A stretch of DNA of 64,000 bases from Sulfitobacter sp. M05 (GTDB lineage: Bacteria > Pseudomonadota > Alphaproteobacteria > Rhodobacterales > Rhodobacteraceae). The stretch covers positions 62,001 through 126,000 of the forward strand of contig NZ_JABEDH010000002.1 of the NCBI RefSeq assembly GCF_029285175.1, written 5' to 3'. A program made the position numbers and the translations under genes. Every line of letters starts with the position of its first letter. Position 1 is the first letter of the stretch. Below, piece by piece: positions 8,713 through 19,258 of this stretch. The notes under the pieces were generated by a model. The model was not told the origin of the DNA. It saw only the letters and a program-made list of their open reading frames with translations, and did not search any database.

Positions 8713-11001
8713 TTAGCGAAAGTCCATTCTCACCGTCGCCTGAACTTTACCCCGCACTTCGCTGGGCCAGACCAACCTGATCTGATCACGGTTCGCCCCC
8801 TGCACCGTATCCACATATGGCGTCTCGAATTGCTTGACGTTATTGCCATTGCGCAGCGGCCCGATGGCCGTCACCGCATCCACCGACAGGGCCTCTCCCC
8901 CGAAGGCCAGATACTCAGCCACATCAATGGTCCAATTATCATCCACCGTGCCCTGTGTGAAATCAACATAGGCAGGGTTCACAGGTTGCGCCGTCACCCC
9001 AAGAAAGGAATTGGCCGCCATGGTGAAATTCTTGCACCGCGACATGTCCAGATCAGCAAAGCTGGTATCCACCCGCTCGGCACGATCAATGAACCCGTTC
9101 AGGCTGCGAAACCGATTGCCTGAAATCGACACACCATTGAGGAAATGCCCCGCCCCGTGCGGCTTGACCACGATGTAACTGAACCAGGGCGCAACCTCTC
9201 CCGACAGGAACATATTGTCTGCCACACTAAGCGCGCTGAACGAGAAACCGCCCGTGAAGGCCGGGCTGGGATCATGTTCATTGGTCCATTCGATGAAACA
9301 GTTATCAATGTAATTGTTTGAAATCACGGTGCCCACGCTGGTGCTGGCCAGAATAATCCCCGCAGACCGCACACCATTCGCCACCCCATCACCCTGAAAG
9401 AAATGGTTGCCGATGAAAATGTTATTCGACCCACCCAGCAAACCAAAATGGCGAAACCGCGTGGCCCGGTTGTTGCGGATTTTCGCATCATTCTGGTTCA
9501 CATTAAAGCCAATGGTCTTGCGTGCAGGCACCGCCAGCGCATCTTCGGCTGACAGGAACTGGCATCGATCCACAATCAATCCCTGACACCCCGTCCCGAT
9601 CGACGTGATACCCCGGTCCATCGGTCGGCTGATGAAACAATCCCGGATATGAAATGTAATCCCCCCCGGCGACAGCATGATTGCCGAACAGCGGTCGTTA
9701 CATTGCAGCTCCACATCTGCCATCACGAACTTGCTCAGCGCATTGAACCCCGAAAAATCAATCAGGTACTTGAACTTGCGAAAGGTTAAATTCTGCCGCC
9801 CCTCGGCATCAAACAGCGGCTTGTTCAATGTGATTTCCTGACGGGCCAGGTCCTTGCTGCGCACATAAACCTCGCGCCCCACCCCCGTGCCTTCAACCAG
9901 TGACCCCACCGCAATGCTCGCCACATTGGTCACATCGGTCAACGTTCGGGAATTGCCTGCCGAATAGGTCGCGCCGGACGTGAATACCTCTGTATTCCAC
10001 GCCGCCCCCGCCGCCGCTTCCAACTGACCATTGCGGATCACCCGCCGCGTCGCATAGGAATTCGTGCCCGGCACAGCACCGGCCATGTCCAGCGGTGCCG
10101 TCACATTGACCTTGCGCCCGCCCATATCCAGCGTTTCGTGATCCGAGTTGTTCAACAGCGCCTGAAACGCTTTCTTGAACGCCAGCTCCTCATCCTCAAA
10201 GGCCTCGATATAGGTCGGCAAATCAAAGTTGCGCCGCAGCAAAAGAACCGCCGTGTCGGGCATACTGACCCGCCCCTCAAACTTCACCGGCGTGTCGACT
10301 GTCACATTCTGCGCCAGCCGGAAATTACCTTCTGGCACAAACACCGTCCGCCCGTTCGCCGCAGAATTTGCCGCCTCAAAAGCGGCGGTGTTATCGGTGT
10401 TCCCGTTGCCAATGGCCCCGTAATCCACAACATCCACAATCGAAATCATATCGCGCACAAAAACCGATGTCACATCCTCGATCTGAATGTCATCCACGCG
10501 GATAATGCCGCCGTTCGGCCCCACCAGATCAATGCCGAAATGGCCATAGACCGGCTCTGTCCCCCAAACCAGATCCACCCCGCCGCGCGAACCTGTTCCA
10601 ATAATGGCCTTTACCTCAACCACTTCACCGTAATTCTGCAAAGTCGTAAACGTCGAGAACTCAGGCAACCCGTTCACCCGCGCCCCGTTGCCATGGGCCG
10701 GATATCCGGCAATGCGCACCGACGGCAGGTTACCACTCACCGCCTTAACCCGCACTGAAATCTGCAAATAGCACCCCGGCAAAATCGGTGTCTGCCCCAT
10801 GTACCGCAATTTTTGTGTGTTCTGGGTCTTCAACAACTCCAACGATCCGGCAAAATTCTGATCCGCCGCCACAAACAGGGCATTTGCCGCGTTCTCATAG
10901 GTGTCAGACCCCGCCGTGCCATCGCCGCTTGACCAGACATCCAGACCTGCCGCAAAAGGTGTCGGCGTCAGCACCAAACCATCGGTAATTGCCTTGTTCA
11001 T
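8713..11001 (-). CDS. Right-handed beta-helix (pectate-lyase-3/GH28-like) protein
   Basis: A 762-residue protein. Residues 1-185 look like a beta-sandwich carbohydrate-binding region; at 191-205 comes VVDYGAIGNGNTDNT, the hallmark start of the pectate_lyase_3 beta-helix, followed by long parallel-beta-helix coils with many Asn/Gly turns (ISNNYIDN, ISGNRF). Such proteins bind or cut acidic polysaccharides, in exopolysaccharide systems or on phage tails. No N-terminal signal peptide is seen. The start is ATG at 10999-11001 (a TTG lies one codon upstream) with AAAGGGA ahead. No sugar-related genes flank it, so substrate is open. Confidence 0.75.
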   Translation of the reverse strand: MNKAITDGLVLTPTPFAAGLDVWSSGDGTAGSDTYENAANALFVAADQNFAGSLELLKTQNTQKLRYMGQTPILPGCYLQISVRVKAVSGNLPSVRIAGYPAHGNGARVNGLPEFSTFTTLQNYGEVVEVKAIIGTGSRGGVDLVWGTEPVYGHFGIDLVGPNGGIIRVDDIQIEDVTSVFVRDMISIVDVVDYGAIGNGNTDNTAAFEAANSAANGRTVFVPEGNFRLAQNVTVDTPVKFEGRVSMPDTAVLLLRRNFDLPTYIEAFEDEELAFKKAFQALLNNSDHETLDMGGRKVNVTAPLDMAGAVPGTNSYATRRVIRNGQLEAAAGAAWNTEVFTSGATYSAGNSRTLTDVTNVASIAVGSLVEGTGVGREVYVRSKDLARQEITLNKPLFDAEGRQNLTFRKFKYLIDFSGFNALSKFVMADVELQCNDRCSAIMLSPGGITFHIRDCFISRPMDRGITSIGTGCQGLIVDRCQFLSAEDALAVPARKTIGFNVNQNDAKIRNNRATRFRHFGLLGGSNNIFIGNHFFQGDGVANGVRSAGIILASTSVGTVISNNYIDNCFIEWTNEHDPSPAFTGGFSFSALSVADNMFLSGEVAPWFSYIVVKPHGAGHFLNGVSISGNRFRSLNGFIDRAERVDTSFADLDMSRCKNFTMAANSFLGVTAQPVNPAYVDFTQGTVDDNWTIDVAEYLAFGGEALSVDAVTAIGPLRNGNNVKQFETPYVDTVQGANRDQIRLVWPSEVRGKVQATVRMDFR

Positions 11002-11178
11002 CAAAATTCCCTTTCCACAGAGGTGCCAGTCGCACTCCGGTTGTTGCCATCACACCGGCGGGTGCCGGTTCGGGACAGGGAAATATCAATGATGTGTTAA
11101 ACGGGACTAAGCCGACCGAGCGCTGACCGACGCAACACTAGGGCTCTGCGCGCTTTCCTACGTTCTCGCCGCGCGCCC

Positions 11179-11592
11179 TCAGACAGAGGCCCCCGGGGCG
11201 TTCAGAAACTGTACACTGGCAATGCGCCAGCCGCTGTCAGTCTCTATCATTTGGTACAGCAACAGGTGTGTTACACCCTTAACATCGGTGATCTGTACCT
11301 TTTGAAATACCGATCCATCATACTCCCGCTGTTCAAGATAGCGCACATCCGCAGGGCGCCAGACCATGGGGTATTGCGTCGTTACCATCCGCCGGAAATT
11401 CTGTGGGGATTGGAACAGGCGCTGCAAGCGGGGCGTCGCAAAAGAAAACGCCCGCTCGAAATCATCCGCCTGAAAGGCTTCGATCTGGGCGTCGATTGTG
11501 CCTGTGATCGCATCCTGTTGGGCTGCTGTGCCAAAGGCAAGGACGCAGGCAAGGATCACCCCGCCCAACATCCGGTTTGCGCATTTCCACAT
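11179..11592 (-). CDS. Exported DUF4864 protein
   Basis: A 137-residue protein with a signal peptide (MLGGVILACVLAFGTAAQ) and an NTF2-like mature domain: an early helix IDAQIEAFQADDFERAFSFA and later strands ITDVKGVTHLLLYQMIE and WRIASVQFLNAPG. This pattern is that of DUF4864 proteins of alphaproteobacteria, periplasmic and of unknown role. It lies 55 bases downstream of lysS on the same strand and may be co-transcribed with it. Confidence 0.75.
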   Translation of the reverse strand: MWKCANRMLGGVILACVLAFGTAAQQDAITGTIDAQIEAFQADDFERAFSFATPRLQRLFQSPQNFRRMVTTQYPMVWRPADVRYLEQREYDGSVFQKVQITDVKGVTHLLLYQMIETDSGWRIASVQFLNAPGASV

Positions 11593-11647
11593 ATCTCACC
11601 CCCTGCTGACCAATACGTTAAGTCACGCGGCCAGCAGGGCAAGAGTT

Positions 11648-13228
11648 TCAGTCCGCCAGAAGTTTCCCCGCCAGCGCGTCGTCAATCAGCTGAACCGTTT
11701 CCTCAACGCCGTAAAGCGCGATGAAACCGCCAAAACGCGGCCCTTGCGACGCACCAAGCAACACTTCGTACAACGCGGTAAACCAGTCACGCAGCGGGTC
11801 AAACCGCTCTTTGCCCACCGCAAAGACCATGCTCTGCAATCCTTCAGCATCCAGACCACCCTCCCAAACCTTGAGATTGTCGCGCAGCTCTTCCAAGGCC
11901 TCGCGCTCCAGATCGCTCGGGGCGCGAAACACCTTATGCGGCTTCACAAAATCGTTGAAATAGCGCACTGCATGGCCCGCCGCTGCGTCCATGCCCGGAT
12001 GGGTTTCCGCGCTAGCCTCAGGCGCATACCGCTGGATAAAACCCCAAAGCTGCGATTTATCCTCTGCCGATGACACCGACGCAAGGTTCAGCAACATCGA
12101 GAACGGTACAACCATGTCCGACGCTGGCACGTCGCCACCGTGAATATGCCATACCGGATTGTTCAACCGCGCCTTCGCGTCCTGCCCCTCATAGGCCCGC
12201 AACTGCTGATGATACTCGTCCACCGCTTTGGGGATCACATCAAAATGCATCCGCTTGGCGGTCTTGGGCTTTTGATACATGAAGTACGACAGGCTTTCCG
12301 TGCTGGCATAGGTCAGCCACTGGTCGATAGAAATCCCGTTACCCGAGGACTTCGAAATCTTTTGCCCGTTTTCATCAAGGAAAAGCTCATAGCTGAAATG
12401 GTTCGGCTTCTTGCCGCCCAGAATTTCGCAAATCCGGTCATAGATCGCGGTATTCGTCGCGTGTTCCTTGCCGTACATCTCGAAATCAACGTCCAATGCC
12501 GCCCAGCGCGCACCAAAGTCCGGCTTCCACTGCAATTTCACGTTGCCGCCGGTCACGGGCAAGGTCCATTCCTTGCCATCTTCATCGTCAAACGTAACCG
12601 TGTGGTTCACCGCATCGACATTCTTCATCGGCACATACAGCACCCGACCGGTCTCGGGGTGAATTGGCAGAAAGATCGAATAGGTCGCCGCACGCTCTTC
12701 GCGCAGCGACTTCAACATCACCGCCATAACCTGATCATAGCGTTCACAAGCCAGCTTTAGAATTTCGTCGAAATGCCCAGCGCGGTAAAACTCGCGGGCG
12801 GAATAGAACTCGTACTGGAACCCGAAGGTATCCAGAAAACGGCGCAGCATCGCGTTGTTATGATGCCCGAAACTCTCATGTGTCTCGAACGGGTCTGGCA
12901 CAGATGTCAACGGCTTGTGCATATGCTCGGTCAGCATTTCCTGCTGTGGCACATTGCCCGGCACCTTGCGCATCCCGTCCAGATCGTCTGAGAAACACAC
13001 CAGCTTGGTTGGAATATCGCTGATTTCCTCGAACGCCCGCTGGATCATCGTGGTGCGCAGCACCTCGCCGAAGGTGCCGATATGCGGCAGGCCAGACGGA
13101 CCATAGCCGGTTTCGAACAACACATAGCCCTTTTCCGGCGGGGCTTTCGCATAGCGTTTCAAAACCGCACGGGCCTCTTCAAAAGGCCACGCTTTGCTGC
13201 TCATCGCCGCTTCCCGCATCTCAGACAT
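11648..13228 (-). CDS. lysS: Lysyl-tRNA synthetase, class I
   Basis: A 526-residue class I LysRS, the archaeal-type enzyme used by alphaproteobacteria in place of the class II form. HIGTFGE at about 49-55 is the HIGH motif; KISKSSGNG is the KMSKS motif; the C-terminal part is helical and anticodon-binding. ATG at 13228 ([11 protein letters not shown]) is chosen; ATG at 13237 is a near alternative and longer extensions have no family match. Followed by the DUF4864 gene. Confidence 0.95.
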   Translation of the reverse strand: MSEMREAAMSSKAWPFEEARAVLKRYAKAPPEKGYVLFETGYGPSGLPHIGTFGEVLRTTMIQRAFEEISDIPTKLVCFSDDLDGMRKVPGNVPQQEMLTEHMHKPLTSVPDPFETHESFGHHNNAMLRRFLDTFGFQYEFYSAREFYRAGHFDEILKLACERYDQVMAVMLKSLREERAATYSIFLPIHPETGRVLYVPMKNVDAVNHTVTFDDEDGKEWTLPVTGGNVKLQWKPDFGARWAALDVDFEMYGKEHATNTAIYDRICEILGGKKPNHFSYELFLDENGQKISKSSGNGISIDQWLTYASTESLSYFMYQKPKTAKRMHFDVIPKAVDEYHQQLRAYEGQDAKARLNNPVWHIHGGDVPASDMVVPFSMLLNLASVSSAEDKSQLWGFIQRYAPEASAETHPGMDAAAGHAVRYFNDFVKPHKVFRAPSDLEREALEELRDNLKVWEGGLDAEGLQSMVFAVGKERFDPLRDWFTALYEVLLGASQGPRFGGFIALYGVEETVQLIDDALAGKLLAD

Positions 13229-13350
13229 TTGTATCATCCATTTTCCGCCGATTCCGTGCCCCATGCACGCCGGCTCGCGTGTACCTATTGCGTCCCCTGA
13301 GGTGCGTCAATATTCTGCACCGCAACAACTCTCCTCCCAAAGGACGCCCA

Positions 13351-13773
13351 ATGACCAATGCCCCTTACCTGTCGCTCAGCGCACAAGACAGCCTTGTCGC
13401 GCTGATGATTGCGGTTTCCGCCTCGGACGAGAACATCCGCACTGCCGAGCTGATCAAGATCCAGTCCGCCGTCAACATGCTGCCAATCTTTGCAGAATAC
13501 GATAACGACCGCCTGACTGTGATGAGTAAAACCGTCTTCGATCTCTTTGAACAGGAAGACGGGCTGGACGCCCTGTTCGGCCTCATCCGCGAAGCCTTGC
13601 CAGAGCGGCTTTATGAAACAGCCTATGCCTTGGCCTGCGATGTCGCTGCGGCCGATGGCACGCTGGACGAGGCCGAACTGCGCCTGCTGGAAGAAATCCG
13701 CTATGAGTTGGAAATCGACCGGCTTCATGCCGCTGCAATCGAACGCGGTGCCCGGGCACGCCACCTAAGCTAA
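13351..13773 (+). CDS. TerB-like protein
   Basis: A 140-residue all-helical protein fitting the TerB/TerB-like fold: an early helix with DSLVALMIAVSASDENIRTAEL and a second half repeating the pattern ACDVAADGTLDEAELRLLEEI with acidic residues that bind metal in the family. TerB domains appear in tellurite/stress modules, but single copies like this are of unknown function. ATG at 13351 is preceded by AAAGGA. It is divergent from lysS and convergent with dacB. Confidence 0.8.
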   Translation: MTNAPYLSLSAQDSLVALMIAVSASDENIRTAELIKIQSAVNMLPIFAEYDNDRLTVMSKTVFDLFEQEDGLDALFGLIREALPERLYETAYALACDVAAADGTLDEAELRLLEEIRYELEIDRLHAAAIERGARARHLS

Positions 13774-13792
13774 ACCGGCAATCCGGCGCGGC

Positions 13793-15295
13793 TTAGACGC
13801 CCTTGCGCCCATAGAGCGCATCCCAGCGCTCGATCAAGGCCTGCTGCACCCGTTTCGCCCGCTTGTTATAGGTGCGCGCGCCTGCCGGGCTTTCGCGGTC
13901 CGCGCGGCTGATCCGGGATCGCGCCCCCATATCAGAGGCAAAAATTGCAAACGCCATCTCGCGACCGTCCTGCCCGGTCATATATCCCGCCAATGATGAC
14001 ACAAAGTTCAGCGTGCCGGTTTTTGCATCCACCGCAACCGCCTGCTCCTTAACAGGCCGCCCCTTGCCATCCCGAAACCCGAACTGCTTGAGGATCGCCC
14101 GGAAATCGGCGTCCTTCACCGCCAGCAAGGCACGCGTCATATCAAGCGCCGTCAGCGTCGATGCATCGCCAAGCCCGGAATGATCAACCAGCTTCGGTGC
14201 CTGCATCCCCAGCGCCGCAACCGCCCAACGGTTCATTTCCGCGGCTGATGCCTGCAACCCGTTAACGCGGCCAACGCGCTTTTGCGTTGCTGCCAATCCT
14301 ACCATTTCGGCAGTAAGGTTTGTTGAATAGCGCAGCATGTCTCGCAGGATCATCCGCAAGCCTTGGCTTTCGTGGCGCACGACAACCTCATGCGCCGGCA
14401 ACGCGGCAATCACCTCGGGTTTACCCAGCCGGATACCATGGGCACCTGCCAAGGTGGCAAAGACCTCACCGGCATAAAGCGCGGGCTTGCGCACCGGCAG
14501 CCACCGCGCCCCGGAACCGCCCAATGCCCCCCGCGCGACGCTCCACTGGTCGCGTCCCGCCTGGTCGCGGTAGGTATAAACCGGCGTCGCCCGATCTTCG
14601 ATCTGCATCGCCGCAAAGGTCACGTCAGGCCGGTATTTCTTTGAGCGTCCATCCATTGTGACGGTGTATTTACCGCTGTTGCGCCGCCATTCGAAATGCA
14701 CACGGTTGAAATTCAATGCAATGCCGGTCACCGCCGGGTTGTACCCCACATGATCGGGCTGTTCTGGATCAATCCGCGCCACAAAGGGCAGCGCCCCCTG
14801 ATAAACCTTTAGCCCGCCCTTCACGGCCACCACGCCCGCAACTTTCAAATCCGCCGCCATCTGCGCCAATACATCTGTGTCCAGCGTCGGGTCGCCCCCG
14901 CCCACCAAGATCAGATCGCCCTGCACCTCGCCATCCGCAATCCCGCCGGTGGCCACCAGCTTGGTCTCGAACCGATGCTCCGCGCCCAGTACCTCAAGGG
15001 CATAAAGCGCCGTAATCGCCTTGGTCACACTGGCTGGGGGCGTGCCAACATGTTCATGCGCGCATTCCAGCCATGCACCGGACTGCACATCCGCCAGCGC
15101 AAAGGCCACACGTCCAGACAGTTTGTGCCCATTGATGATCTGGGAAACCTCGGGAATCGCCTTTTTGTAGAAATCAGCATCCCGCAACACAGGACGCAGC
15201 GATTCAGCTGGCGGTGCGGCAAATGCGCCCTGCCCCAACGCTGCGAAAGCCGCAACAGAACCCAAAAACCCACGTCTGCTTAACCTATTTTCCAT
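13793..15295 (-). CDS. dacB: D-alanyl-D-alanine carboxypeptidase/endopeptidase (PBP4 type, S13)
   Basis: A 500-residue S13 peptidase acting on peptidoglycan cross-links in the periplasm. Active-site motifs are SVTK at 89-92, STN in RYSTNLTAE, and KTGTLN near the C terminus. The N terminus MENRLSRRGFLGSVAAFAAL has a twin-arginine (SRRGFLG) motif, so export by Tat is likely, which is unusual for this family in E. coli but seen in alphaproteobacteria. It is divergent from the EamA gene. Confidence 0.93.
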   Translation of the reverse strand: MENRLSRRGFLGSVAAFAALGQGAFAAPPAESLRPVLRDADFYKKAIPEVSQIINGHKLSGRVAFALADVQSGAWLECAHEHVGTPPASVTKAITALYALEVLGAEHRFETKLVATGGIADGEVQGDLILVGGGDPTLDTDVLAQMAADLKVAGVVAVKGGLKVYQGALPFVARIDPEQPDHVGYNPAVTGIALNFNRVHFEWRRNSGKYTVTMDGRSKKYRPDVTFAAMQIEDRATPVYTYRDQAGRDQWSVARGALGGSGARWLPVRKPALYAGEVFATLAGAHGIRLGKPEVIAALPAHEVVVRHESQGLRMILRDMLRYSTNLTAEMVGLAATQKRVGRVNGLQASAAEMNRWAVAALGMQAPKLVDHSGLGDASTLTALDMTRALLAVKDADFRAILKQFGFRDGKGRPVKEQAVAVDAKTGTLNFVSSLAGYMTGQDGREMAFAIFASDMGARSRISRADRESPAGARTYNKRAKRVQQALIERWDALYGRKGV

Positions 15296-15379
15296 AGCCT
15301 GACATAACCCTGATCACCGCACCGCTTCAAGCACGCGGTTATACATTTGCAACCCCTGCAACGCGTGGTATGCGACAGC

Positions 15380-16204
15380 ATGCAACGCGCCGCCCTAATC
15401 ATGTTTGTCGCCATGTCGCTGATCCCCGCGGGTGACAGTGCTGGCAAATTGCTGACCTCTACACTGGGGGTCGCACCGGTATTTGTCGCATGGTCCCGAT
15501 TTGCCCTTGGCGCATTGATGGTCCTGCCCTTCATCTCGCCCTCTGCCTTTGGTCTGCTACGCGACTGGCGCATCTGGGTGCGCGCACTGGTGCTTGCCTG
15601 CGGCATCAGCTCTATCCAGATGGCCCTGCAAACCGCTGATATCGCGACAGTCTTTGCCGCCTTCTTCGTCGGGCCAATGTTCTCTTATGTGCTGGCCGTC
15701 ATATTTCTGCGCGAACCAGTCACCCTGTTACGCTCGGCACTGATTATCATCGGGTTTGCCGGTGTCCTGCTGGTCGTGCGCCCCGGCATGGGGGGCGAGG
15801 CCGGCGTACTTTGGGCTGCAGGCGCAGGGCTGTGTTACGGAACATTCCTGACCATGTCGCGCTGGCTGTCGGGCATTGGCACCCCCATTGCCCTGACCTT
15901 TACGCAGCTGCTGATCAGCGCCTTATTGCTGCTGCCCCTTGGTCTGTTGAACCTGCCTGAAACAACCCTGCCCATCGCGGCCCTTACACTGACCTCAGCG
16001 TTTTGTTCGATGCTGGGCAATCTGCTGCTGCTCTATGCCTACCGCATTGCCAACGCCACACGCCTTGCGCCGCTCGTGTATTTCCAACTGATCGCGGCCG
16101 TCGGTTTCGGGTGGAGCATCTTCAACGACCTGCCAGATGCCTATACTTGGGCCGGCCTTGCCGTCATTCTGGCCAGCGGCATCGCATCAACCCGCCTGCG
16201 CTGA
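15380..16204 (+). CDS. EamA-family (DMT) transporter
   Basis: A 274-residue integral membrane protein with about ten hydrophobic helices in two EamA repeats; an Arg/Pro-rich loop ([11 protein letters not shown]) lies between the halves. Drug/metabolite-transporter-superfamily proteins export metabolites or amino acids; the substrate cannot be read from sequence. ATG at 15380 is chosen; GTG at 15365 and TTG at 15347 are in frame upstream. Its 3' end overlaps the convergent nadD by 18 bases. Confidence 0.85.
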   Translation: MQRAALIMFVAMSLIPAGDSAGKLLTSTLGVAPVFVAWSRFALGALMVLPFISPSAFGLLRDWRIWVRALVLACGISSIQMALQTADIATVFAAFFVGPMFSYVLAVIFLREPVTLLRSALIIIGFAGVLLVVRPGMGGEAGVLWAAGAGLCYGTFLTMSRWLSGIGTPIALTFTQLLISALLLLPLGLLNLPETTLPIAALTLTSAFCSMLGNLLLLYAYRIANATRLAPLVYFQLIAAVGFGWSIFNDLPDAYTWAGLAVILASGIASTRLR

Positions 16205-16798
16205 CCACTTCCCCTGCGCCCTGATCGCAGTGGATGACGCCGCATTCATCGGCACATTCACAAAACACCATGCCGGGGCATCAGCCCTCCCCAGCAAATG
16301 CCCATAGCGGCCCGCAATCCGGTAGGACGCATAAAGTCCGGCAGCCCGACTCATCCGCGCTGAAATACGCTGTCCTGGGCGCGCCAAAACCCCGACAGGC
16401 ACGCTTTGCATGATCCCGCGCCAATCCTGCCAGAGATGGAATTGCGCCATATTATCCGCCCCCATCAGCCAGACAAACCGCACCTGCGGATACATCTTCT
16501 GCAACCGCGCCAAGGTCTGCGCCGTGTACCGTGTGCCCAGATGGGCCTCGATATCCGTGATCTCGACCCGTGGATGCCGCATCACCTGACGGGCTCGCGT
16601 CATCCGGTCGTCGAGCGGTGCAGGCCCCCGGCTCTTCAATGGATTTCCGGGACTGACCAGCCACCACACACGGTCCAGCCCGAACCGCTTGAGCGCCTCG
16701 CGGGTGATATGGGCATGGCCCTCATGCGCGGGATCAAAGGATCCCCCCAACAGACCGATCACCTGTCCGCTGGACGCATATGGAAACTGATAACGCAA
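16187..16798 (-). CDS. nadD: Nicotinate-mononucleotide adenylyltransferase
   Basis: The enzyme adenylates NaMN to NaAD in NAD synthesis; nadE, the next enzyme, is at 48.8 kb. [17 protein letters not shown] is the nucleotidyltransferase (T/H)xGH region, and SSTAIRA near the C terminus is the ISSTxxR motif. No ATG lies close to the conserved start; TTG at 16798 gives [15 protein letters not shown] and 203 residues, near the family norm. The frame stays open upstream to 16909 without family similarity. The TTG lies inside the T tract of the AGCS terminator. Confidence 0.93.
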   Translation of the reverse strand: MRYQFPYASSGQVIGLLGGSFDPAHEGHAHITREALKRFGLDRVWWLVSPGNPLKSRGPAPLDDRMTRARQVMRHPRVEITDIEAHLGTRYTAQTLARLQKMYPQVRFVWLMGADNMAQFHLWQDWRGIMQSVPVGVLARPGQRISARMSRAAGLYASYRIAGRYGHLLGRADAPAWCFVNVPMNAASSTAIRAQGKWSAQAG

Positions 16799-16838
16799 AA
16801 GAAAACGGCCCCCGAATGACTTCAGGGGCCGAAAGGAA
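16798..16838 (-). terminator. Rho-independent terminator after the AGCS gene
   Basis: On the minus strand CGGCCCC and GGGGCCG form a stem with an 11-base loop, followed by TTTTCTTTT. It ends the symporter transcript and its T run contains the likely nadD start codon. Confidence 0.8.
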
Positions 16839-16865
16839 GGGCTTCTGCCCGGTTTGTCAATCAGA

Positions 16866-18416
16866 TCAGTTGTTGTGCTTGACGATCGCACCCGACTTGA
16901 TGCGCTCAAAGTAGCTGTTCATCTCGCGCTTCACGATCGGCATCAGGAAGTACAATGCCGTGATGTTCACAACCGCCATGGCAAAGATCATCGCATCAGA
17001 GAAGTCGATGACCGCGCCCAACTGTGCCGCCGCTCCGACGATAATGAAGAAGCAGAAGATCAGCTTGAACACCAACTCCGTCGTCTTGCCCTCACCAAAC
17101 AGATAGGTCCATGCCTTCAGACCATAGTAAGACCATGAAATCATCGTGGAAAAGGCGAACAGGATCACTGCCAGCGCCAGCACATAGGGGAACCAGCTAA
17201 ACCCGGCGGCAAAGGCCGAAGATGTCAGGCCAACGCCACTTGATCCGTCAACCGTTTTGATCGCTGTGCCCGCTTCATTCAGAACAAATGTGCCTGTCGC
17301 AGGGTCCATTACCAACACGCCAGAGATTGTGATAACCAAGGCCGTCATCGTACAGATCACAACCGTGTCGATAAACGGCTCCAACAGGGAAACAACACCT
17401 TCCGTCACCGGCTCTTTGGTCTTCACAGCAGAGTGGGCAATCGCCGCGGAACCAACACCGGCTTCGTTCGAAAACGCCGCCCGTTTGAACCCTTGGATCA
17501 AGGCACCAACGAAACCGCCAGCAACACCCAGACCGGTAAAGGCACCTTCAAAGATCTGGCCAAAGGCCCAACCGATCTGGCCCGCATTCATGATCAGGAT
17601 AACCAGCGCAGCCAGAACATACATGATGCCCATGAACGGCACGACTTTCTCGGTCACGCTGGCGATGGATTTGATCCCGCCAACAATCACCGCAAAGACA
17701 ACCGCGGCAAAAATCACGCCGGTAATCACACCGGAAAAGTCACCGACAATATTGGTAATCTGCGCATGCGCCTGATTGGCTTGGAACATGTTTCCGCCGC
17801 CCAATGCACCACCGATGGTGAAGATCGCAAAGATCACGGCCAGAACCTTACCGCCAGGCAGGCCACGCTCCTTGAACCCTTTGGTCATGTAATACATCGG
17901 ACCACCCGAAACCGTCCCGTCAGGGTATTCGTTCCGGTATTTCACACCCAGCGTACATTCGGTGAATTTGGACGCCATGCCCAGAAGACCGGCCAGCACC
18001 ATCCAGAATGTCGCCCCCGGGCCACCAATGCCCACGGCCACCGCAACACCGGCGATGTTACCCAAACCAACGGTGCCCGAAAGCGCCGTTGTCAAAGCCT
18101 GAAAGTGGCTGACCTCGCCCGCGTCATTCGGATCGGAATAGTCACCCTTGACCAGCGAAATCGCATGGCCGAATGCCTTGAATTGGATGAACCCGAAATA
18201 GATCGTAAAAATCGACGCAGCCACAACCAACCACAAAACAATCCACGGAAAGTTTGTGCCCGGCAGGCTCATAAAGATCAGATTCACGAACCAGCCCGTC
18301 GAGCTGGAGAAGATATCATTCACTTTCTGATCAAAGCTGACGGCCTCTTGCGCCGCCGCCAAAGTCGGCAGGCTCAGCGCAGTTGCGGCCAAACCCGTTC
18401 CTAAAAATCGCTTCAT
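16866..18416 (-). CDS. Alanine/glycine:cation symporter (AGCS family)
   Basis: A 516-residue sodium:alanine/glycine symporter. After an N-terminal signal-like segment ([23 protein letters not shown]) come about ten membrane helices. Family segments are present: [29 protein letters not shown], and [15 protein letters not shown]. It imports small amino acids across the inner membrane. It starts 16 bases after the universal-stress gene ends, so the two form an operon, a pairing that puts the transporter in a stress-responsive transcript. Confidence 0.93.
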   Translation of the reverse strand: MKRFLGTGLAATALSLPTLAAAQEAVSFDQKVNDIFSSSTGWFVNLIFMSLPGTNFPWIVLWLVVAASIFTIYFGFIQFKAFGHAISLVKGDYSDPNDAGEVSHFQALTTALSGTVGLGNIAGVAVAVGIGGPGATFWMVLAGLLGMASKFTECTLGVKYRNEYPDGTVSGGPMYYMTKGFKERGLPGGKVLAVIFAIFTIGGALGGGNMFQANQAHAQITNIVGDFSGVITGVIFAAVVFAVIVGGIKSIASVTEKVVPFMGIMYVLAALVILIMNAGQIGWAFGQIFEGAFTGLGVAGGFVGALIQGFKRAAFSNEAGVGSAAIAHSAVKTKEPVTEGVVSLLEPFIDTVVICTMTALVITISGVLVMDPATGTFVLNEAGTAIKTVDGSSGVGLTSSAFAAGFSWFPYVLALAVILFAFSTMISWSYYGLKAWTYLFGEGKTTELVFKLIFCFFIIVGAAAQLGAVIDFSDAMIFAMAVVNITALYFLMPIVKREMNSYFERIKSGAIVKHNN

Positions 18417-18432
18417 TTTAAATCCCCCAAAT

Positions 18433-18873
18433 TCACGGAATGATGGTAACCGGCACGCTGGCAGAAGCCGCCAGTCGACCTGTCACACCACCGAACACAC
18501 GCTCTTTCAAACCACGTGCGCCGACACGCCCGACAACAATCTGCATTGCCCCATGCGCTTTGGCCGTTGCGTCCAGAATATCCGCGGCGTCACCATGCTT
18601 TACAACGCCAACGATATCGAAACCTTCGGCCTTTGCCTGATCCACGGCCGGATTAAGCACCCGCTCGTGCGCCATCTTCAGCTCTTCTTCACGCCGCTTG
18701 TGACGTTGTTCGTTTTCTTCTGGGGTTTGAAAGCTGAACGGCGACCATTCGATCACATAGCAGATTGCGATGGTGCAGTCTCCGATCCCTTTGGCCTGCC
18801 GTTTGGCAAAGGCAAGCGCTCGGGCACCCGCCTTTGATCCATCCAGACCCACAACAATAGTGGCTTTTGTCAT
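18433..18873 (-). CDS. Universal stress protein (UspA family)
   Basis: A 146-residue single Usp domain. The N-terminal VVGLDGSKAGARAL strand-loop and the C-terminal GRVGARGLKERVFGGVTG loop correspond to the ATP-binding Usp pattern G-x2-G-x9-G-(S/T), here with Gly in place of the last Ser/Thr, so nucleotide binding may be altered. First gene of a two-gene operon with the AGCS symporter. Confidence 0.9.
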   Translation of the reverse strand: MTKATIVVGLDGSKAGARALAFAKRQAKGIGDCTIAICYVIEWSPFSFQTPEENEQRHKRREEELKMAHERVLNPAVDQAKAEGFDIVGVVKHGDAADILDATAKAHGAMQIVVGRVGARGLKERVFGGVTGRLAASASVPVTIIP

Positions 18874-19258
18874 TGTTTAGTGTTCCCTGTTGTCCCACCA
18901 CACCCCCACAGTCGCTCCGGACCGGTCGGATGCAGTCAATTTTCCCTGTATAGGTGACAGATTGCCGCCCCCTACAGGTTGAATTAAGCATAACAGGTTC
19001 GTCGCGAGTGTAACGGCCAAAAATACCAAGAATAGCAGAATTTTTGCCTGATTTTAACCGACTTTCCAGCCAAATCGGCTGTCGTCAAGGTAAACAACAG
19101 GAATTACTCTTCGCCAGCACGACACCACTTAGACATCGTAACGTTGCGTCATAATCCCCCCCTAGCACATCATTTACAGGCTTGTCACGTCTGCGTTGAT
19201 CTTGGGACGCCGGCGCGATATTGCGGTGCAAACCTCATTTGACCAGACAGGAACCCCC
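18874..19258. other. Divergent promoter region of usp and ettA
   Basis: A 385-base gene-free stretch, AT-richer than its surroundings, between two divergent genes. It must hold promoters for both. I see no ORF of note, no RNA gene and no clear operator; -35/-10 matches are too weak to place. Confidence 0.5.

Noticed and set aside
13082-13300. Short frames opposite the lysS start
   Set aside because: Shadow of lysS, no ribosome-binding site and no family features.
17433-18404. Long open frame antisense to the AGCS symporter gene
   Set aside because: Composition-driven shadow frame rich in Arg/His with no domain; the symporter on the minus strand is certain.
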